64,000 nucleotides of DNA from Verrucomicrobiia bacterium (GCA_030432235.1 JAUIHT010000004.1:248001-312000), one strand, 5' to 3'; counted from the first letter of the stretch, positions 27,827 to 37,174 are shown. A program made the numbers and translations. Notes: generated by a model not told the origin, from the sequence alone.

Positions 27827-28552
27827 TCAGTCCGACTTGCGCGTCACCTTGACTTTGCCCAACGTGGCCGTCGTACCCTCGTCGACCGCGCCCCAATTGA
27901 GCACTCCCAGCGCGAGGTAAGTATTGCCATCAGCCAATTGCATGACGGAACGCGGCAGGTCTCCAGAGACCTCATCTGAATCCTCGTCGATAAAAAGAGC
28001 GTCTACGACCTTCATCGTCCATGTGCCTTTGGCCCGATCGAGCGTAAGGGTGAAAGCGGTGGGAACGGCACTCAGGTAATAACGCTGCTCGCCGACCTTG
28101 TCCGCGCGCCCGGGGTAGACGAAGAGTTCATAGCCCTGCCGCTTACGTATGATATTAAACGACGCGCCATCCGTAAGAGCGAGCGGATAAAAATCCTGCG
28201 CATTGGTGGACTTGCTATTGTTGCCAACAAGAATAAACAGGTCGTTTGACCCCTGCTCCCCGGGCAACCCGCCATAGAGAATACCGGAAACTTCAATCAC
28301 CAACGGCCCTCTATCCAGGCCGAAGCTCGCTTCCGGTGATCGCAAAACCGCCCGCCAGGGTGAGGAACCCGTAGCCAGCTCAAGCATGATACCATCATCC
28401 GTTACGCTCGCGTCCCCGCGAACGACTGCAGCGGCCGGCCATGCTTTCAGCGCCGAGGTTGGCCCGGGTAGAAGCTCCGCCTCGTCGGCTTGCGCCAGAC
28501 TACTCGATAGAGCAATTCCGAGAGAGGTTATAAGTGCGAGAGAAGTTTTCAT
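27827..28552 (-). CDS. Secreted protein of unknown function, beta-rich
   Basis: The 241-residue protein has a signal peptide (M-K-T-S-L-A-L-I-T-S-L-G-I-A-L, cleavage likely after A-Q-A). The mature part is beta-rich, with G-P-L-V-I-E-V-S-G, F-T-L-T-L-D-R-A-K-G-T-W-T-M and a C-terminal L-G-K-V-K-V-T-R, like a jelly-roll or LamG-type fold. I do not recognise the family. Its ATG overlaps the stop of the 1308-residue gene by 4 bp (ATGA), so the two are translationally coupled and probably work together, perhaps as a binding partner. Confidence 0.7.
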   Translation of the reverse strand: MKTSLALITSLGIALSSSLAQADEAELLPGPTSALKAWPAAAVVRGDASVTDDGIMLELATGSSPWRAVLRSPEASFGLDRGPLVIEVSGILYGGLPGEQGSNDLFILVGNNSKSTNAQDFYPLALTDGASFNIIRKRQGYELFVYPGRADKVGEQRYYLSAVPTAFTLTLDRAKGTWTMKVVDALFIDEDSDEVSGDLPRSVMQLADGNTYLALGVLNWGAVDEGTTATLGKVKVTRKSD

Positions 28553-31500
28553 GATTGCGAGGGTTCGGGGATAATTTCAATTGCGTTAAGAAAGGGCACG
28601 GAAGGATCGGTCGTAGGTGCACGAACAAACTCGAGGTCCAGCGTCCCGTCCTCGACCTGAATCGGCGGGTAGTCGCGAATAAGCACCTTATTGCCATCGC
28701 GTCCCAGAGTTTCAAAAATATCTTCAATCGGGGCCAGCTCCCCGTCTTCAGCACGTATGCCGAAGACGACTTTTCCGGACGCACGATTGGGCTCGTAGCC
28801 AATCTTCTGATAGGTGCGCAGGTGATAACTGCCGGGCGGCAGATCTATGCGATAGCCCTGCATCATCCAACGTTCAGTCTCAAAAAGTACCGGATCATTC
28901 GTGGCCTGCATGTTGCCTGTCAGACGCACCACCGTCTTGTCCGGTCCAACGAAACCGTACCCACCTTCATGATAAGGTTGGTCGGGAAAAAAAAGTGTGC
29001 CATCCGAAGCTTCGTAAAATTCGCCCGACCCGAGATCGATGGCGACACGCCCTTGCCCTAGCAGTGATTGGCGGCGGCCCATGTATCCCTTCTCCAACGC
29101 GGCGCGGGAGGCCTCCAGTTGTCGCACGGGCAAGCAAAAGAGTAAGCGGTGAGCCTCGGCATAGCGTCCCTCCTCCACAGCCTCTCTCAAACCGGAAAGA
29201 ATAGCCCGCTCGACCTCCATATCGCCACCTTGCGCAGCCGCTGCTTGCATCACCGACTCCAGCTCTGCGAGCTGCCCACGATAGTAGGCCGCCAGTTGAA
29301 GACTGCCGTCAACCGTCAACTCAGCCGGCTGAAAATTGCCATCCGTATGGAAGCTGCGTAGTTCGTAGGGCTTGAGCGTCACAGAATACGCGTTTGCTTT
29401 GGAATGCAAAGTACCCCCTGTTGAAAGGTCCGTCAATTGCGGTTTCACCGTAGCGGGCCAGTGTACGGTTAGTGGTGCCCAGGTGCGATTTATCAGATAG
29501 ACCCAGGTGTCATCACCAGATGTAACCCAGCGTGCGAGCACGGGGTCGCCTTGACCGGGAAAATCATTGAACGGCAAGGCAGGCAAGGCATTGAACGCTT
29601 GGGCAAACTCCCTCGACTCTGCCTCCCGCCCCAGTGTGGCGAACGGCTGCCCGCCAATCAACACGTCCCGGGGGTCGAGATTGACCACCGCTTCTGCTAT
29701 TGCCTTAAGGAAATACCTCCCATGCGGCTTGGCATCGGCGCTTTGAAAATAGCTGCCAAACCTCTCGGCGCGAATAGGCTTCTGGTAGGATTCGAAAAAC
29801 CTGAAAAAGCTGGCGGCAGCCAGCGGCACGCCAACTTTGCGGAAGAACGCGTAGTTTGCTCTTGATCCGAACAATGCGTCGAGGTTGGTCGGGATTCCGG
29901 TACGATGCATCTGCCAACGATTCATGCTGGGGTTACTGACCGGCATCAGGACCAGCGCAGGGATGCTCCTCAACATCAAGAGATCAAATCCAAGCAGGCG
30001 CAAGGTCTCCTCGTATTGCCCCTCATTCAACGTACGTTCCCATCCTTGGGGGAAAATCTGTTCGATGCCCGAAAAACTCAGGTACAAATGCAGGTCCGGA
30101 TTCACCGCAAGCATCCTGGCGGAAAACTCCGCGATAATTTCCGCCGTTTTTTCACAGCGCCAGTCAAGCCAGACTTCGCGCTGCTCACCCAGGAGGAAGT
30201 CGCGGCGTTTGGCAAAGCGATCTTTGCCGTCACCTCCCGGGACAGCGATACCGGTGTCGGCCTCGAATTGCTGAATAGTAAAGTCTGAAAAGCCACCCTC
30301 GGCATCCCAGAAAACATCTCTCGCCCAAAGGTTAAAGCCGGCAAAGCCAGGATGCCGACCATAGCGGCTCAGAATTTCATCCACATGACCCATGAAGGAT
30401 GCCCGTGCCTCATGATGCAAAAGATTCGCACGACCATAGCCCACACGTGGGGCGATGACCTCGCCCTTCGCATCCGTCTGAAAATAGCCTACGCGCTTAC
30501 GACGTCCATTCTGCTCGGGCTGGAGCGAGGTCTCGGGCAACGCATAGAGGTCGATACCTGCCAGAATGGCTTTGTTGCGCGCCGCGAACATATCGAGCAT
30601 GAGCGGAAAAAATCCGGGCGCACTGCGAAGGTTGTGAATGCTCTGAATGGCACCGGGGATATCGTAGCGCACATAGTCGTAGCGCACCAATTGATAACTG
30701 AGCACATCCTGACCAACGTAATCGAGGTAATCCACAATCTGGTCAAGTAGGCGTGGCAGGTAGAGCGGCTCGAAGCGGTCCTGATCGAAATTGAAGACAA
30801 TCTCGAAGGTCTGGTCCTCGTCAAAGACACCAAAACTCCGCGCGGGAAACCCTTCAGGGGGATTTAGCGCGAGACGCGGCAGACGGCCAGCCAACGGGCT
30901 GACCTCCATTCGGGACAATGCTCCCGGCATATCTGCAATGAGGCTTCGCATTTCAAACAGATATCTGCCCGCCCAAGGGAAAAACAGATAACGCGTCCGT
31001 TGCAGCTCACCGCTGACCGGATACTCCAGGCCGCTCTGGATGCCGCCCATGAGGCGATCGCGATGATGTGGGCGGCCACGGTTCTCAGGATAGAGGTACA
31101 GACCGAAAGCCCGCGGTTTGTCATCCGGCCAATAGAAATCGATGACCAGCGGTCCACCGTCACGATAGGCTTTCGGCACGTCGAATTCAAAGAAAACACT
31201 GCTGTGGTTTTCTTCAGCCGTCTCGCGGTAGGCCGGAAGCTTACCCGTGGGAACAACCCGGGATGGATGCACATCCTCGAAGGCATTCCCCATCGTAGTC
31301 GCATCCAGCGTCAACAAGGGCCGGCCAACCTGGATATCAACGTCACTGACAGGTGCGGGCGGTTGCGGCGTGTAGGCGCTAACAATGAAGCTGCGCTGAT
31401 GTGTCGCGCCATGGGCCGTGGTTCGGCATTGGAGGAAGAACACGCCCTCTTCCAAAGGAGGCAGTTCCAGCGTGAACGCTTCGGGTTGTGTAATGCGTGA

Positions 31501-32475
31501 CGACCATTGCCACTGCATCACTGTTTCGTCCGTCGGGTAGCGGTAAAGCCGGCAATCGATGGCCGCCTCAATCGGTTGTCCGGACGGCGCCGGGGACGGT
31601 TTTTCCGCCATGCCCGCCGGATAGGCGTCAAGGGTCAGAGTCACCGGTTTGTTTGCCACGAAGTAGCGCTGGTCCATCCGCAAGGCAAGTGGGCAATCGG
31701 CACGGTAAGCCTCGGCAATGGCCGCCTCATCGAGCGCCTCACGATAAACCTTGAGTTCGTCGAACGCGGCATCCGCCCCGAGATTGGCGGAACCACTTCC
31801 GGGCCTGCTGCCGACGAAGAATTTATCAACCCCGTAGAAGTTCGCCAATGCCGGCACCGGATACAGATTCCAGCTACGTGCGCCGTCAGCATGGTTGTAA
31901 GGCAGGCCGTTGAGATAAAACTTCAGGTAGCCGTCGTTATTCCACACCAAGGCGACATGAAACCAGTCGTCTTGCCCCATCGAAAAGGCATAGGGATTAC
32001 CTTGATGCAAACTGACCGGCGTCTCGGCCTTACCACGGAAAACATCCGCACGGAGCTGGTTCCACAAAAATATGCGTAAACGCTCCGACGGGTCGGCTCC
32101 GGTTTCCTCGGCAACGAACAGATTGTACGGTGGCATGCGGTTGTCGCCATAACTCTCCCCTTTCCAATCAGGGCGAAACCAGAACATCACCGTGCCACCG
32201 CGTCCGCGAAAGGCCTTACCCGCATCGTATCCCAACAACCCACGAGGCCCCGACACACCTGCTGGAATATATACCGCCTGTCCGCGAATACCCTCTACAA
32301 AGTGGAGGTTTTGGTTTTCCACCGGAAACACGGCGCCTCCATCCCTAAGCCGTCCTTCCAACGACCCGTCGAAATCAGCGCGAAAGTCTGGTGAGGCCGC
32401 ACGAACCGAAGTCGCGGCCAGGAGTGCCGCCAATAGCACAATAGGACATGCGGGGAAGGTCATCTTATTTCTCAA
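28549..32475 (-). CDS. Large secreted protein with LamG domain and glycosidase-like barrel
   Basis: The 1308-residue protein has a signal peptide (about 8-26). A LamG/concanavalin-type domain covers about 30-250 (G-G-T-V-M-F-W-F-R-P-D-W, F-H-V-A-L-V-W-N-N-D-G, D-E-L-K-V-Y). Beta-sandwich segments continue to about 530. A barrel-like region from about 560 to 920 includes G-F-N-L-W-A-R-D-V-F-W-D, W-L-D-W-R-C-E-K-T and L-H-L-Y-L-S-F-S-G. A beta domain follows (W-V-Y-L-I-N-R-T-W, then Y-S-V-T-L-K-P-Y-E-L-R-S-F), as after many glycoside hydrolases, and a final jelly-roll closes the protein. I cannot assign a GH family. The catalytic acids are probably among the Asp/Glu of the barrel strands. An AraR-like operator lies 130 bp upstream. 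Confidence 0.7.
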   Translation of the reverse strand: MRNKMTFPACPIVLLAALLAATSVRAASPDFRADFDGSLEGRLRDGGAVFPVENQNLHFVEGIRGQAVYIPAGVSGPRGLLGYDAGKAFRGRGGTVMFWFRPDWKGESYGDNRMPPYNLFVAEETGADPSERLRIFLWNQLRADVFRGKAETPVSLHQGNPYAFSMGQDDWFHVALVWNNDGYLKFYLNGLPYNHADGARSWNLYPVPALANFYGVDKFFVGSRPGSGSANLGADAAFDELKVYREALDEAAIAEAYRADCPLALRMDQRYFVANKPVTLTLDAYPAGMAEKPSPAPSGQPIEAAIDCRLYRYPTDETVMQWQWSSRITQPEAFTLELPPLEEGVFFLQCRTTAHGATHQRSFIVSAYTPQPPAPVSDVDIQVGRPLLTLDATTMGNAFEDVHPSRVVPTGKLPAYRETAEENHSSVFFEFDVPKAYRDGGPLVIDFYWPDDKPRAFGLYLYPENRGRPHHRDRLMGGIQSGLEYPVSGELQRTRYLFFPWAGRYLFEMRSLIADMPGALSRMEVSPLAGRLPRLALNPPEGFPARSFGVFDEDQTFEIVFNFDQDRFEPLYLPRLLDQIVDYLDYVGQDVLSYQLVRYDYVRYDIPGAIQSIHNLRSAPGFFPLMLDMFAARNKAILAGIDLYALPETSLQPEQNGRRKRVGYFQTDAKGEVIAPRVGYGRANLLHHEARASFMGHVDEILSRYGRHPGFAGFNLWARDVFWDAEGGFSDFTIQQFEADTGIAVPGGDGKDRFAKRRDFLLGEQREVWLDWRCEKTAEIIAEFSARMLAVNPDLHLYLSFSGIEQIFPQGWERTLNEGQYEETLRLLGFDLLMLRSIPALVLMPVSNPSMNRWQMHRTGIPTNLDALFGSRANYAFFRKVGVPLAAASFFRFFESYQKPIRAERFGSYFQSADAKPHGRYFLKAIAEAVVNLDPRDVLIGGQPFATLGREAESREFAQAFNALPALPFNDFPGQGDPVLARWVTSGDDTWVYLINRTWAPLTVHWPATVKPQLTDLSTGGTLHSKANAYSVTLKPYELRSFHTDGNFQPAELTVDGSLQLAAYYRGQLAELESVMQAAAAQGGDMEVERAILSGLREAVEEGRYAEAHRLLFCLPVRQLEASRAALEKGYMGRRQSLLGQGRVAIDLGSGEFYEASDGTLFFPDQPYHEGGYGFVGPDKTVVRLTGNMQATNDPVLFETERWMMQGYRIDLPPGSYHLRTYQKIGYEPNRASGKVVFGIRAEDGELAPIEDIFETLGRDGNKVLIRDYPPIQVEDGTLDLEFVRAPTTDPSVPFLNAIEIIPEPSQS

Positions 32476-32604
32476 CAGGGAGTACCATATCAGATTCGCT
32501 CGCAGCGGAATCCATTTACACGTTAGCCGATTTTCAAGGGATTGTCACCCTGCCAGAATGGAGCCTTGTGGAAGAGGTGATGGCAGAGCACTAGCCTGCC
32601 CCTT

Positions 32605-32619
32605 ATTTGTCAAACAAAT
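32605..32619. promoter_or_regulatory. Putative AraR-like operator, ATTTGTCAAACAAAT
   Basis: This perfect inverted repeat has arms ATTTGT/ACAAAT and a three-base centre, the same as at 23867-23881. It lies 130-144 bp upstream of the 1308-residue gene start and downstream of the PEP-CTERM gene stop. Confidence 0.55.
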
Positions 32620-32691
32620 TAAATATCCGACTTAAAGACAAAAAATACCCGCCCCAAGAGACGGGTATTGACGCTGGAGGAATTGAAGCTG

Positions 32692-33561
32692 CTAGCGCTT
32701 TCTGCGGAAGAAAACCAATACGCCCACCAATGCCGATACGATCAGCGCATAAGCTCCTGGCTCAGGTACGGGCACGACGTCACCCCAGGCCGTACCCAAG
32801 GCAATGGAATCCATGGTATAGCCCGATCCACCGGTCATGTTCAAAACCTGAATACCGAGCCCTCCTATCGCGCTGAGTGTCTGCGCCGCATCGCTGGAAG
32901 TGGCAATTGGAGTACCTGAATCACCGTAAGCCGGATTTACCCACAGGGCCACTGATTCATACTGACCGCTGACCCCATCCTTGGTAAATCTGGCCACCAG
33001 CAGTTGCGCCGTGCTGGAGGGAGCACCATCGGAGGCCCGCCCCGTGGAGGTTACCTGAGCACTGTCATTATTACCCAAAATCCCCGACGCCAGAGAGTCT
33101 CCAAGGTGATTCGACGTGTCGCCTGCGGTGGACAACCACCAGAATACGTAGTCATCGGCCGCGCTCGCGGTGTCTAACTGGATGACCATGCGGAAATACA
33201 CTTCGGTATCAGAAGCACTGCCGGTCAGGCTACGTATCAGCAAGGTGTTAACCGAGGCGTCTCCCGACTGCTGCTGATAGCGGAGAGCCTGCGTGCCACC
33301 ATCGATCAACCCACCACCGGAGACCTGGTAATTCAGTCCGCCTGAAACAATCTGTATGTCATCGCTGACATCCGGTGATTGTGTCGGAACAGACCATGTA
33401 CCAGACAAACCGACATCATTCGTGCCAGACTGGCTGTTAATAGTGCCAAGCGAGTAGCCTGCATCGAAGTCTGCAGAAACAAGCGTAGTCGCTCCAAGGG
33501 GTTGTGTGCAAATCGAGAGGCCAAACAAGGCCGCAACTAAGGATTGGACGGGGATTTTCAT
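32692..33561 (-). CDS. PEP-CTERM secreted protein
   Basis: An upstream TTG-type start (33624) is possible, but ATG 33561 gives a normal signal peptide (M-K-I-P-V-Q-S-L-V-A-A-L-F-G-L) and leaves room for a divergent promoter; 289 residues. The C-terminus is P-V-P-E-P-G-A-Y followed by a hydrophobic helix and F-F-R-R-K-R, an exosortase sorting tail. The body, with F-D-A-G-Y-S-L-G-T-I-N-S-Q and many G-G-S stretches, looks like a LamG-type or discoidin-like sandwich. The role is surface-anchored, possibly glycan-binding. It diverges from the ADP-ribosylglycohydrolase-like gene. Confidence 0.85.
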   Translation of the reverse strand: MKIPVQSLVAALFGLSICTQPLGATTLVSADFDAGYSLGTINSQSGTNDVGLSGTWSVPTQSPDVSDDIQIVSGGLNYQVSGGGLIDGGTQALRYQQQSGDASVNTLLIRSLTGSASDTEVYFRMVIQLDTASAADDYVFWWLSTAGDTSNHLGDSLASGILGNNDSAQVTSTGRASDGAPSSTAQLLVARFTKDGVSGQYESVALWVNPAYGDSGTPIATSSDAAQTLSAIGGLGIQVLNMTGGSGYTMDSIALGTAWGDVVPVPEPGAYALIVSALVGVLVFFRRKR

Positions 33562-33670
33562 AATACTAACAGAGGTGAGGTGAAGCGAGGGTGAGGGGTT
33601 AATGCACTCCAGATAAGTGAACAAATTGAGACTTGTAAAGAATAATCAGACATTTTGCTTGCTAATTTTT

Positions 33671-33685
33671 ATTTGTTGGTCAATT
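33671..33685. promoter_or_regulatory. Putative operator, degenerate ATTTGT-N3-ACAAAT site
   Basis: ATTTGTTGGTCAATT keeps the left arm and has the same TCAATT right half as the site at 22577-22591. It lies between divergent genes, directly before the likely start of the ADP-ribosylglycohydrolase-like gene. Confidence 0.35.
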
Positions 33686-33694
33686 ATGCGCCTC

Positions 33695-35191
33695 ATGTCT
33701 CAGATGATAACTGTTACCCAGACAGAATCTCAAATCCGCGCCTGTTGGTTAGGTAAAAACATTGGCGGCACCCTTGGTGGCCCTCACGAAGGCAAATCCG
33801 GACCGCTGGAGCTGACTTTTTATGACCCAGTACCGGACGGAGTGCTGCCCAACGACGATTTGGACCTTCAACTGGTCTGGCTGCACCATTTGCGTCACAC
33901 GGGAGCACGTACAGTTACCCCGGAGTTGCTCGCACAGGCCTGGGAAAAGCACGTTCGCTTTCCATACGATGAGTACGGCTACGGTCTCCGCAATGCCGCC
34001 CTGGGTATTACCGGGTCAGCCCGTGGCGCAATGGACAACTGGTTCGGCGAAGGCATGGGCGCGGCCATCCGCAGTGAGCTCTGGGCCTGCATCTGCGCAG
34101 GCGACCCCGCACGGGCGGCCGGCTTTGCCTGGGCCGACGCCGTCAACGACCACTGTGGTGAAGGCGTCTGGGCGGAGGTATTTCTCGCCGCCCTGCAGGC
34201 CATAGCCTTCGGGGGCGGAGAGAAGGAAGCACTGATCCTGCAGGCCCTTAACTATGTCCCGGAAGATTCCTTGATCAGGCAAGCGGTACTGCACTGCTTG
34301 AACTCCTGGCAGGAAGGCAGCGACTGGCTCAGCTTACGCAATGCCCTGGTGGAGCGCTACTACAACGGCAACTTCACCCATGTGGTTATCAACATCGCTT
34401 TTACCATACTAGGCTGGCTCGCAGGCAAGGGCGACTTTGCCCACTCCATCTGTATTGCGGTTAACTGCGGTATGGATACTGACTGCACCGGGGCCACCCT
34501 GGGAGCTCTTATGGGCATTCACGACCCCAATTGTATCCCGGACGCATGGCTCGTCCCCATCGGAGAAGCCATTGTCGTCTCGCCGGAAATAGTTGGGATT
34601 AAACCCCCTCTGGACATCGACGATCTGGTATCGCAAACGCTGGCCCTGAAAGAGCAACTGACTGACGCTCAACCTCAATTGGGACTGGTGGCAGCCTGCC
34701 GCCCCTTGCTGGAAAACACCGCTTTTGCCATTCCCTGCCGCTTCAGTCCCATCAGCGCCGAGGCTTTTGCAGCCAATACCAGTCCGGCCATGACCCAGAG
34801 CAAGGATCACCCATTGCCTGGCCACTGGTTTCACCTTAACGGCGAGTTCGATGGCGGTGATTACCTGGCCCTCTCTTTCGAGTTGAAGTATGAAGGGGAG
34901 CGCCCATTGGAAGTCATGACCTATGCCGACACCGAAACCTCGGTCTGGGTGGACGGTCAGCGACTCAACCACTTCACAACCGAAGAGGCCACCCGGAATC
35001 CCTATTTTTCCGCCTCACCGCACCGGGCCGGAGCCTATAGAACCGAGCTGCCTGCCAGCCACGCGACCTCCCGCCGCCTCACCGTCGCTTACCGGCGTAA
35101 GCATAACGGCGAGCCGGTTGACGCCGTTGTGGCAGTAGCCGACGCCAAAAGCCACTTATGGATACCCGACGCTTTGGCGCGAAAACATTGA
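33695..35191 (+). CDS. ADP-ribosylglycohydrolase-fold protein with extra C-terminal beta domain
   Basis: The ORF could start at 33617, but M-S-Q-M-I-T-V-T-Q at 33695 (or ATG 33686) fits the family N-terminus and leaves the operator-like site outside (498 residues). Family motifs: G-x-x-x-G-G-x-L-G-G-P-H near 17-27, N-D-D-L-D-L near 52-57 and N-C-G-M-D-T-D-C-T-G-A near 257-267. These are the acidic metal-binding blocks of the DraG/ARH fold. After about residue 370 an additional sandwich domain follows (H-W-F-H-L-N-G-E-F-D-G-G-D-Y), like domains in glycan enzymes. Its place in a glycan locus suggests a glycosidase-like role rather than protein de-ADP-ribosylation; this is inference. Confidence 0.82.
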   Translation: MSQMITVTQTESQIRACWLGKNIGGTLGGPHEGKSGPLELTFYDPVPDGVLPNDDLDLQLVWLHHLRHTGARTVTPELLAQAWEKHVRFPYDEYGYGLRNAALGITGSARGAMDNWFGEGMGAAIRSELWACICAGDPARAAGFAWADAVNDHCGEGVWAEVFLAALQAIAFGGGEKEALILQALNYVPEDSLIRQAVLHCLNSWQEGSDWLSLRNALVERYYNGNFTHVVINIAFTILGWLAGKGDFAHSICIAVNCGMDTDCTGATLGALMGIHDPNCIPDAWLVPIGEAIVVSPEIVGIKPPLDIDDLVSQTLALKEQLTDAQPQLGLVAACRPLLENTAFAIPCRFSPISAEAFAANTSPAMTQSKDHPLPGHWFHLNGEFDGGDYLALSFELKYEGERPLEVMTYADTETSVWVDGQRLNHFTTEEATRNPYFSASPHRAGAYRTELPASHATSRRLTVAYRRKHNGEPVDAVVAVADAKSHLWIPDALARKH

Positions 35192-35229
35192 TTTTTACCC
35201 ACAATCTTGACAATCTCCTCTGCCCCCCA

Positions 35230-35940
35230 ATGAAGAACCGCTTACGTTCTCCAGATGCACTAATCGGTCGCGGTGGCTTTTCCCTCGTGGAGTTGCTAAC
35301 GGTGATCGCCGTCATCGCCGTTCTCGCCGCCATCCTGATTCCTGTCATCAGCTCGGTCAGAGAGCGTAGCATGGTTTCCACAAACGTCTCGAACCTGCGT
35401 CAAATAAACCAGGCAGCCGGCCTGTGGTCAGTGGAAAACCAGGGAGGCGTTGTGCCCAGCTATGATCCCGGCGATGCCTTGGGCGATTCCCTCAATCACT
35501 GGACGGGCCTGCTCGCCCCCTACATGGGTTGGCAAAACGATCGTATCCCTTTCAAAAGCTTTTTTAGCACCCCCAACGCCATGCCCGTCTACATCAATCC
35601 CTTCCATCCCAGCCGCTGGGGTTACGGGCACAACGTCAACGCATTTCACTTCATCAAGCGCGATAGCAACAGTGCCATCTACAACGAAACGCTGGTCCAG
35701 TCGGACACCGTGGAGAACCCCGCTCAAACCGTCTTTTTCGTGACTTCATGTTCCGGGAACGGTAATGAAACCTTCGATCGTGGCTGGCGCGGCTACGTCC
35801 GTCCGCCGGGCGGCTACGATGATTATATCGTCGATTATAGCGGGCCCGGTAACGAAGCAGTCGTGCTCTGGTTCGACGGCCATATCACCACTGAAACGGA
35901 AGACTACCTTGGCAACGCCGAACTCTGGGATATCAATTGA
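35230..35940 (+). CDS. Pseudopilin-like secreted protein (N-terminal methylation motif)
   Basis: The ATG at 35230 follows TGCCCCCCA and leads within 16 residues into G-G-F-S-L-V-E-L-L-T-V-I-A-V-I-A-V-L-A, the prepilin cleavage and methylation signature with its hydrophobic helix; 236 residues. The body has N-V-S-N-L-R-Q-I-N-Q-A and ends V-V-L-W-F-D-G-H-I, as in the other pseudopilin at 13771-14409. It follows the ADP-ribosylglycohydrolase-like gene by 38 bp, probably co-transcribed. Repeated linkage to glycan genes suggests a locus-specific surface or secretion component. It converges with the GntR/LacI regulator gene. Confidence 0.85.
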   Translation: MKNRLRSPDALIGRGGFSLVELLTVIAVIAVLAAILIPVISSVRERSMVSTNVSNLRQINQAAGLWSVENQGGVVPSYDPGDALGDSLNHWTGLLAPYMGWQNDRIPFKSFFSTPNAMPVYINPFHPSRWGYGHNVNAFHFIKRDSNSAIYNETLVQSDTVENPAQTVFFVTSCSGNGNETFDRGWRGYVRPPGGYDDYIVDYSGPGNEAVVLWFDGHITTETEDYLGNAELWDIN

Positions 35941-35957
35941 GCCCGGGACACTCCTCG

Positions 35958-37073
35958 CTACTTTTGAGCAAGCGCTTCCACCAGACCACACTCCAATAGC
36001 TCGCCACCTTGAAAAACCTCGCGCATGCACTGGGAAGATGTCTCGGCACGAAGGAGCCCATCAAGAACCCTGAAAGCGCTTCGGCCAATTTCACGGTGAT
36101 CGATACGATAGGCAGTCATATTGGCATCGGGCCGTTCGCAAAGAGAGTTGTGATCGAGCACGCCGATTTGAAAATCCCCGGGGACTTCCCGCCCCGCTTC
36201 ACGAACCGCCCGAAGACAGCCATAGCCGAGGAACGCATCCGTACAGACAATGGCGTCAAGCTCAGGATGCTCCGCCAAAAAGGCCTTGCCCGTTTCATAG
36301 CCCTCCTGAGTGGGCTCAGTGAAATTTGCCCGCGTCGGGTAGTCCTGCCTCACACAATCCTCGCGCCAGGGAAGCTTGGCTTCCTGCAAGGCACGCCGAA
36401 ACCCTTGAAGCCGATCGCGCGCCACCAGTGTCCAGCCGTTATTACCGATGTAACCAATGCGTTTGGCTCCCTTGGCAATCAGGGCCGCCGTAACGGAAAG
36501 CCCGGCATCAAAACCATCGATGACCACCATGGGGCGCTCAATGCCACCGGCTGCCAGACAGACAAAAACCAACGGAATGGTACTACGTTCACTCGCTTCG
36601 ATAAGCTTGACCGCCATCGACGTGGAATGGACCACCGGGTAAACCGCCGCGCCTTCCAGCATGAAGTCGCCCAAGTGCCCGAGAATATCCAGCTCGCGCT
36701 CCTGGTCATTGTGATAGCTGATAGCCACGGTGCGGCGTCCTGCCGCCTCCGCGGCTTCACTGAACCCGCGGATGGCCTCCCATATCTGCTCGTGCTGCTC
36801 GGAAGGGTGAATAAAGCCGTAGGCGTTAAGCGAGGGCACCGGCGCCTTGGGTGTCTGGCTGATCACACGGGTGCCCACACGGGTTTTACGGATAACCAGG
36901 CCCTGCTGCACCAGCCGGTCGAGCGCTTTGCCCACCGTTCCACGGCTACAACCAAACTGGGCGGCCAGCTCCGTTTCGGTAGGCAAATGGTCGTCTACCT
37001 GCAAATCGCCATTGATGATGCGCTGTCGCAAGGAAACGGTTATGTCATCGAGCTTGGTCTTTTTTTTCTTCAT
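35958..37073 (-). CDS. AraR-like regulator: GntR winged helix fused to LacI-type sensor
   Basis: ATG 37073 is preceded by GACCCCA and yields M-K-K-K-K-T-K-L-D-D; the longer version from 37115 adds 14 residues without homology. 371 residues. Residues about 8-70 form a GntR winged helix (L-R-Q-R-I-I-N-G-D-L, L-P-T-E-T-E-L-A-A-Q-F-G-C-S-R-G-T-V, L-V-I-R-K-T-R-V-G-T). From about 95 a LacI-type sugar-sensor domain follows (Y-G-F-I-H-P, A-K-R-I-G-Y-I-G-N, D-A-I-V-C-T-D-A). This chimera is the architecture of Bacillus AraR, whose operator has ATTTGT/ACAAAT arms. The same arms occur upstream of several genes here, so it is the probable regulator of the 20-40 kb block. Confidence 0.88.
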   Translation of the reverse strand: MKKKKTKLDDITVSLRQRIINGDLQVDDHLPTETELAAQFGCSRGTVGKALDRLVQQGLVIRKTRVGTRVISQTPKAPVPSLNAYGFIHPSEQHEQIWEAIRGFSEAAEAAGRRTVAISYHNDQERELDILGHLGDFMLEGAAVYPVVHSTSMAVKLIEASERSTIPLVFVCLAAGGIERPMVVIDGFDAGLSVTAALIAKGAKRIGYIGNNGWTLVARDRLQGFRRALQEAKLPWREDCVRQDYPTRANFTEPTQEGYETGKAFLAEHPELDAIVCTDAFLGYGCLRAVREAGREVPGDFQIGVLDHNSLCERPDANMTAYRIDHREIGRSAFRVLDGLLRAETSSQCMREVFQGGELLECGLVEALAQK

Positions 37074-37174
37074 TGGGGTCGGTCCCACGCATGTCATATG
37101 TGATTTACGCACCAATTCTTGGATTTAATAATCAAAACAGCTAAAAGCTTGTCAATTGCACACTTGCTACCCCC

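Noticed and set aside
35965-37103. 364-residue open frame opposite the GntR/LacI regulator.
   Set aside because: The regulator frame has full domain matches; the antisense frame has none.
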